Shown here: one piece after another, positions 61,174 through 64,000 of the stretch
Layout: each line of letters opens with the position of its first letter
Numbering within the stretch: position 1 is the first letter of the stretch
Assembly (NCBI RefSeq): GCF_000380985.1
Contig: NZ_KB905693.1
Location: forward strand, 433,545-497,544
Origin: Proteiniphilum acetatigenes DSM 18083
Lineage (GTDB): Bacteria > Bacteroidota > Bacteroidia > Bacteroidales > Dysgonomonadaceae
DNA length: 64,000 nt
Direction: 5' to 3'
Made by a program: the position numbers and the translations under genes
Notes under the pieces: generated by a model
What the model was told of the DNA's origin: nothing
The model's input: the letters and a program-made list of their open reading frames with translations, nothing else
Databases searched by the model: none

Positions 61174-62637
61174 ATGATTGATATTGCAGCGAAGGTACAT
61201 GATAAGTTTTCCATTGAGTTCAAGGTAGGGTTTCTGGTTCGCCGTAAACGTGAACAGAGTAATTTCTCTATCAATACCTGGATGTTCGTGCCGAACAGTC
61301 TGGATATCAATTCGCTTACTTATGATAAAAATCATTTTTACCGCGATGTGAAGAGTTATATCCGGTTGATAACGCCGGTTTTCCTGTTGCGGGAGATTTC
61401 CGAAGGCGACGCAGTTCCTTTAAAGAATCTGGAGAGAGTTTTCCATAAAACAGCCAGTGAGCCGACACGGACGGCTATCAGGGAGTATGAGTCCCAGATA
61501 AAGATGTTTACTGCTATTTTTAAAAGCGCTATCCGTAACGAGGTGGTACATCTGCTGAATAATCATATCAAAGATGATATGGAATATCTGATTACCTCTT
61601 ATGTGGAGAGTATCAGGGATATACTTGTGAAATTCAGGAACCTGAGACGAATTATTAACGTACCGACCATTTCTTCCGAATACCTTAATTACTATTTCTT
61701 TGCTGATGAATACATCAGCAACCTGGTAGACCAGAGGACCGCTTATCTTGTGAGATTTCTGCAATCCAAGAAAAACAGGGAATATAAAAAATCAATCGCT
61801 CTTTTGTCCTCGCTCTGGCATGAAGAAACAGCTTATCGAAAAGAGAAGGGATATATCAGTATCGATAAGGATAATCCGGCAAAGAACAGGGAATTTATTT
61901 TTCGAAGAAGCATATTGAAGAAATATGTCGAAAGTGATCTTTTTCTACGTGCACGTAAAAAGAAAGACGGCGTTCTTGTGGAACAGATTTATTACAGTAT
62001 TGCTGCCGGACTCTCTATGGTTTTTGCTACGGCAGTGGCTTTTTCGTTTCAAATGAAATATGGCAACTTTACGATGCCGCTATTTATTGCGCTGGTTATA
62101 AGTTATATGCTGAAGGATCGTATCAAGGAACTGATGCGTTATTATTTCGCCCATAAACGGCTTAACCGGTATTTCGACAATAAAACCGAGATAGGAATTA
62201 AGGATACCACCATAGGATGGATCAAGGAAGGTGTGGATTTCATTTCCGAGGAGAAAGTGCCCCGGGAAGTAATGAATCTGAGAAGCCGGAGCCCTTTGGT
62301 CGAGGCGGAAAACCGTATTACGGACGAGAAAATTATCCTTTATCGTAAGCAGGTCTTCTTAGACCGCGTGGAAATAAACAGAAACAGTGATTACCCGATT
62401 GCAGGTATAAACGACATTATGCGTTTTCACTTGTCCCGTTTCATGCAAAAAACGGATAATCCTGATGAGGCAATATATTACCTGGATGAGGAAGGTGAAT
62501 CTGTTGAAATTTATGGTGAAAAAGTGTACTATTTAAATATTCTTATGCAGCTCCAATTCGAGGACCAGATTGATTACAAACGTTTCAGGGTTGCTTTTAC
62601 TCAGGCGGGAATTGTCCGTCTGGAGAAACTGGCTTAG
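61174..62637 (+). CDS. Uncharacterised membrane protein
   Basis: The 487-residue product is not recognised. Residues 1-265 are soluble and helical, starting MIDIAAKVHDKFSIEFKVGF. Two membrane helices lie near 270-315 (IYYSIAAGLSMVFATAVAFSFQ; FTMPLFIALVISYMLKDRI). About 170 residues follow that are soluble again and rich in beta strands (ENRITDEKIILYRKQVFLDRVEINRN; YLDEEGESVEIYGEKVYYLNI). No enzyme motif was found. It is intact and starts 46 nt after the permease remnant. The soluble-2TM-soluble layout suggests an inner-membrane scaffold or sensor, but this is only inference. Confidence 0.85.
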   Translation: MIDIAAKVHDKFSIEFKVGFLVRRKREQSNFSINTWMFVPNSLDINSLTYDKNHFYRDVKSYIRLITPVFLLREISEGDAVPLKNLERVFHKTASEPTRTAIREYESQIKMFTAIFKSAIRNEVVHLLNNHIKDDMEYLITSYVESIRDILVKFRNLRRIINVPTISSEYLNYYFFADEYISNLVDQRTAYLVRFLQSKKNREYKKSIALLSSLWHEETAYRKEKGYISIDKDNPAKNREFIFRRSILKKYVESDLFLRARKKKDGVLVEQIYYSIAAGLSMVFATAVAFSFQMKYGNFTMPLFIALVISYMLKDRIKELMRYYFAHKRLNRYFDNKTEIGIKDTTIGWIKEGVDFISEEKVPREVMNLRSRSPLVEAENRITDEKIILYRKQVFLDRVEINRNSDYPIAGINDIMRFHLSRFMQKTDNPDEAIYYLDEEGESVEIYGEKVYYLNILMQLQFEDQIDYKRFRVAFTQAGIVRLEKLA

Positions 62638-62701
62638 TACTGGAAAATCTTTTATATTTCGGTTTGCAGACCTATTTTGTTAAGTAGCACATGCACCCTA
62701 T

Positions 62702-63925
62702 TTATTCCTCCTCATAATTATGATACAGGAAATCGTTATAGGGAAAACGGGTGATATGGATCTCTTTTACCTTGTCGTAGATGATTTCCTTCAGGGCGTC
62801 GATATTTGTTTTCTCCCTGGCAGAAATAAAGATACAGTTCTCCTTCATCTTGTGCATCCAGGTCTGTTTCAATTCCTCGAGTGTATAATTTTCCCGTTTC
62901 TTCGGTGTGAGGTCGTCTTCATCCTTTACCACATGCGAAAATGCATCAATTTTGTTAAAGACGAGGATAGTAGGCTTTTCGGTCTCATCAATCTCAAACA
63001 GGGTCTTTTCCACTACCTCTATCTGTTCATCAAAAGCGGGATGTGAAATATCCACCACATGTACCAGGATATCGGCTTCGCGCACCTCGTCGAGTGTCGA
63101 CTTAAACGACTCGATCAGGTGGGTGGGGAGCTTACGGATAAAACCGACCGTGTCGGTCAACAGGAACGGCAGGTTCTCGATGGTTACCTTGCGTACGGTA
63201 GTGTCGAGTGTGGCAAAAAGTTTATTTTCGGCAAACACCTCACTCTTGCTGAGGAGTGTCATCAGGGTGGATTTCCCTACGTTGGTATATCCCACGAGCG
63301 CTACACGCACTAATTTTCCCCGGTTCTTGCGCTGGACAGCTTTCTGCTTGTCGATCTCTTTCAGTTCCTGTTTCAGGCGGGAGATCTTATCGAGGATGAT
63401 ACGGCGGTCGGTCTCCAACTGCGTTTCCCCCGGTCCGCGCATGATGGTGCCGCCACCACCCCGTTGCCGTTCGAGGTGCGTCCACATACGAGTAAGCCGC
63501 GGTAACAGATACTGGTACTGAGCCAGTTCTACCTGCGCCTTGGCATGTGCCGTCTGGGCACGCATGGCGAATATATCGAGAATCAGGCTGGTGCGATCCA
63601 TGATGCGGATTTTAAGCTCCTTCTCGATATTGCGAAGTTGACGGGCGGACAATTCATCATCGAAGATAACGACACCAATCTCATTCTCTTCCTCTTTCAC
63701 GTAGTTCTCTATCTCTTCCAGCTTTCCTTTTCCCACAAATGTTACTGTATTGGGCATTTCTAAGCGCTGCACAAAACGTTTTACAGGGATAAGTCCGGCT
63801 GTCTCTGCCAGAAAGGCCAGTTCGTCGAGGTATTCATTTACCCTCTCTTCGTTCTGATCAGGTGTAATAAGCCCTACCAGTACGGCATTTTCTTTTTTTA
63901 TTTCGTTAGTAATGAAATCTTTCAT
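62702..63925 (-). CDS. hflX: Ribosome-associated GTPase HflX
   Basis: The 407-residue product has the HflX N-terminal domain (VTFVGKGKLEEIENYVKEEE; MDRTSLILDIFAMRAQTAHAKAQVELAQYQYLLPRL). The glycine-rich linker RQRGGGGTIMRGPGETQLETDRR follows, then the G domain: VGYTNVGKSTLM (G1), TDTVGFIRKLP (G3) and NKID (G4). HflX splits stalled ribosomes under stress. The C-terminus is complete at 62702. It converges with the 487-residue gene. Confidence 0.97.
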   Translation of the reverse strand: MKDFITNEIKKENAVLVGLITPDQNEERVNEYLDELAFLAETAGLIPVKRFVQRLEMPNTVTFVGKGKLEEIENYVKEEENEIGVVIFDDELSARQLRNIEKELKIRIMDRTSLILDIFAMRAQTAHAKAQVELAQYQYLLPRLTRMWTHLERQRGGGGTIMRGPGETQLETDRRIILDKISRLKQELKEIDKQKAVQRKNRGKLVRVALVGYTNVGKSTLMTLLSKSEVFAENKLFATLDTTVRKVTIENLPFLLTDTVGFIRKLPTHLIESFKSTLDEVREADILVHVVDISHPAFDEQIEVVEKTLFEIDETEKPTILVFNKIDAFSHVVKDEDDLTPKKRENYTLEELKQTWMHKMKENCIFISAREKTNIDALKEIIYDKVKEIHITRFPYNDFLYHNYEEE

Positions 63926-64000
63926 TTTTTTTGTCAGATTCAGGATTTGGCTTACGTCAATTGCTAATTCTCAATCTCAATTTTTATCTTTTATCCTCTA
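63926..64000. other. Upstream edge of hflX
   Basis: The last 75 nt are AT rich and upstream of hflX. No clear -7 box on the minus strand and no other gene start is seen before the window ends. Confidence 0.4.

Overview
The window looks like the chromosome of a Bacteroidales bacterium, possibly of the Dysgonomonadaceae/Porphyromonadaceae type. The reasons are a SusC/SusD pair with lipoprotein glycosidases, a NigD-like lipoprotein, a DUF4294 protein, a 308-residue NusB, TAnnTTTG (-7) promoter boxes, A-rich translation starts and roughly 40-45% GC in housekeeping genes. The family placement is inference. No rRNA or tRNA gene was seen.

Region 1 (1-13.3 kb, all leftward) is a type I-B-like CRISPR-Cas locus. 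Genes run cas6-cas3-cas8-cas7-cas5, then an AbiEi/AbiEii toxin-antitoxin pair and an unrecognised coiled-coil protein, then cas4-cas1-cas2, a leader and an array of at least 14 repeats running off the left edge. AbiE and the coiled-coil gene sit exactly between the effector and adaptation modules. A VapBC pair borders the locus on the right. Perfect inverted repeats flank likely promoter elements in front of both abiEi and the array. The block cas3 to abiE is clearly AT-richer than cas6, cas4, cas1 and cas2.

Region 2 (13.3-32.0 kb, leftward) is a fucose-glycan utilisation locus: a GntR-type regulator (FucR-like), L-fucose isomerase, fucose permease, SusC, SusD, four GH29 alpha-L-fucosidases and one GH3 enzyme. 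The SusC gene is frameshifted in a run of 13 C (coding strand). A 17-bp hairpin separates susD from the enzymes. Diverged copies of one gene-junction sequence flank the block carrying two GH29 genes and the GH3 gene, which shows how the cluster was assembled. L-fuculose kinase and aldolase are not in the window.

Region 3 (32-50.3 kb) is mostly housekeeping: NigD-like lipoprotein, YgiQ radical SAM protein, SulP transporter, a tandemly duplicated DUF4294 gene whose second copy is broken by an 89-nt deletion, acyl-CoA synthetase, LeuRS, YitT, a large FAD/Fe-S oxidoreductase, then a leftward run of a small winged-helix gene, coaE, ybbR, yajC and nusB.

Region 4 (50.3-64 kb) holds a GH20 hexosaminidase, ribosomal protein L25, pth, an S4-domain protein, maf, aspartate kinase, a membrane protein/winged-helix regulator pair with its own palindromic operator, creD, a decayed stretch (small lipoprotein remnant, a truncated gene and an SLC13-type permease remnant), an unknown 487-residue membrane protein and hflX. 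Several intergenic repeat families are present, including a structured 69-bp tandem pair before leuS and an AACGTTTTCGTTAAGC element near nusB and pth.
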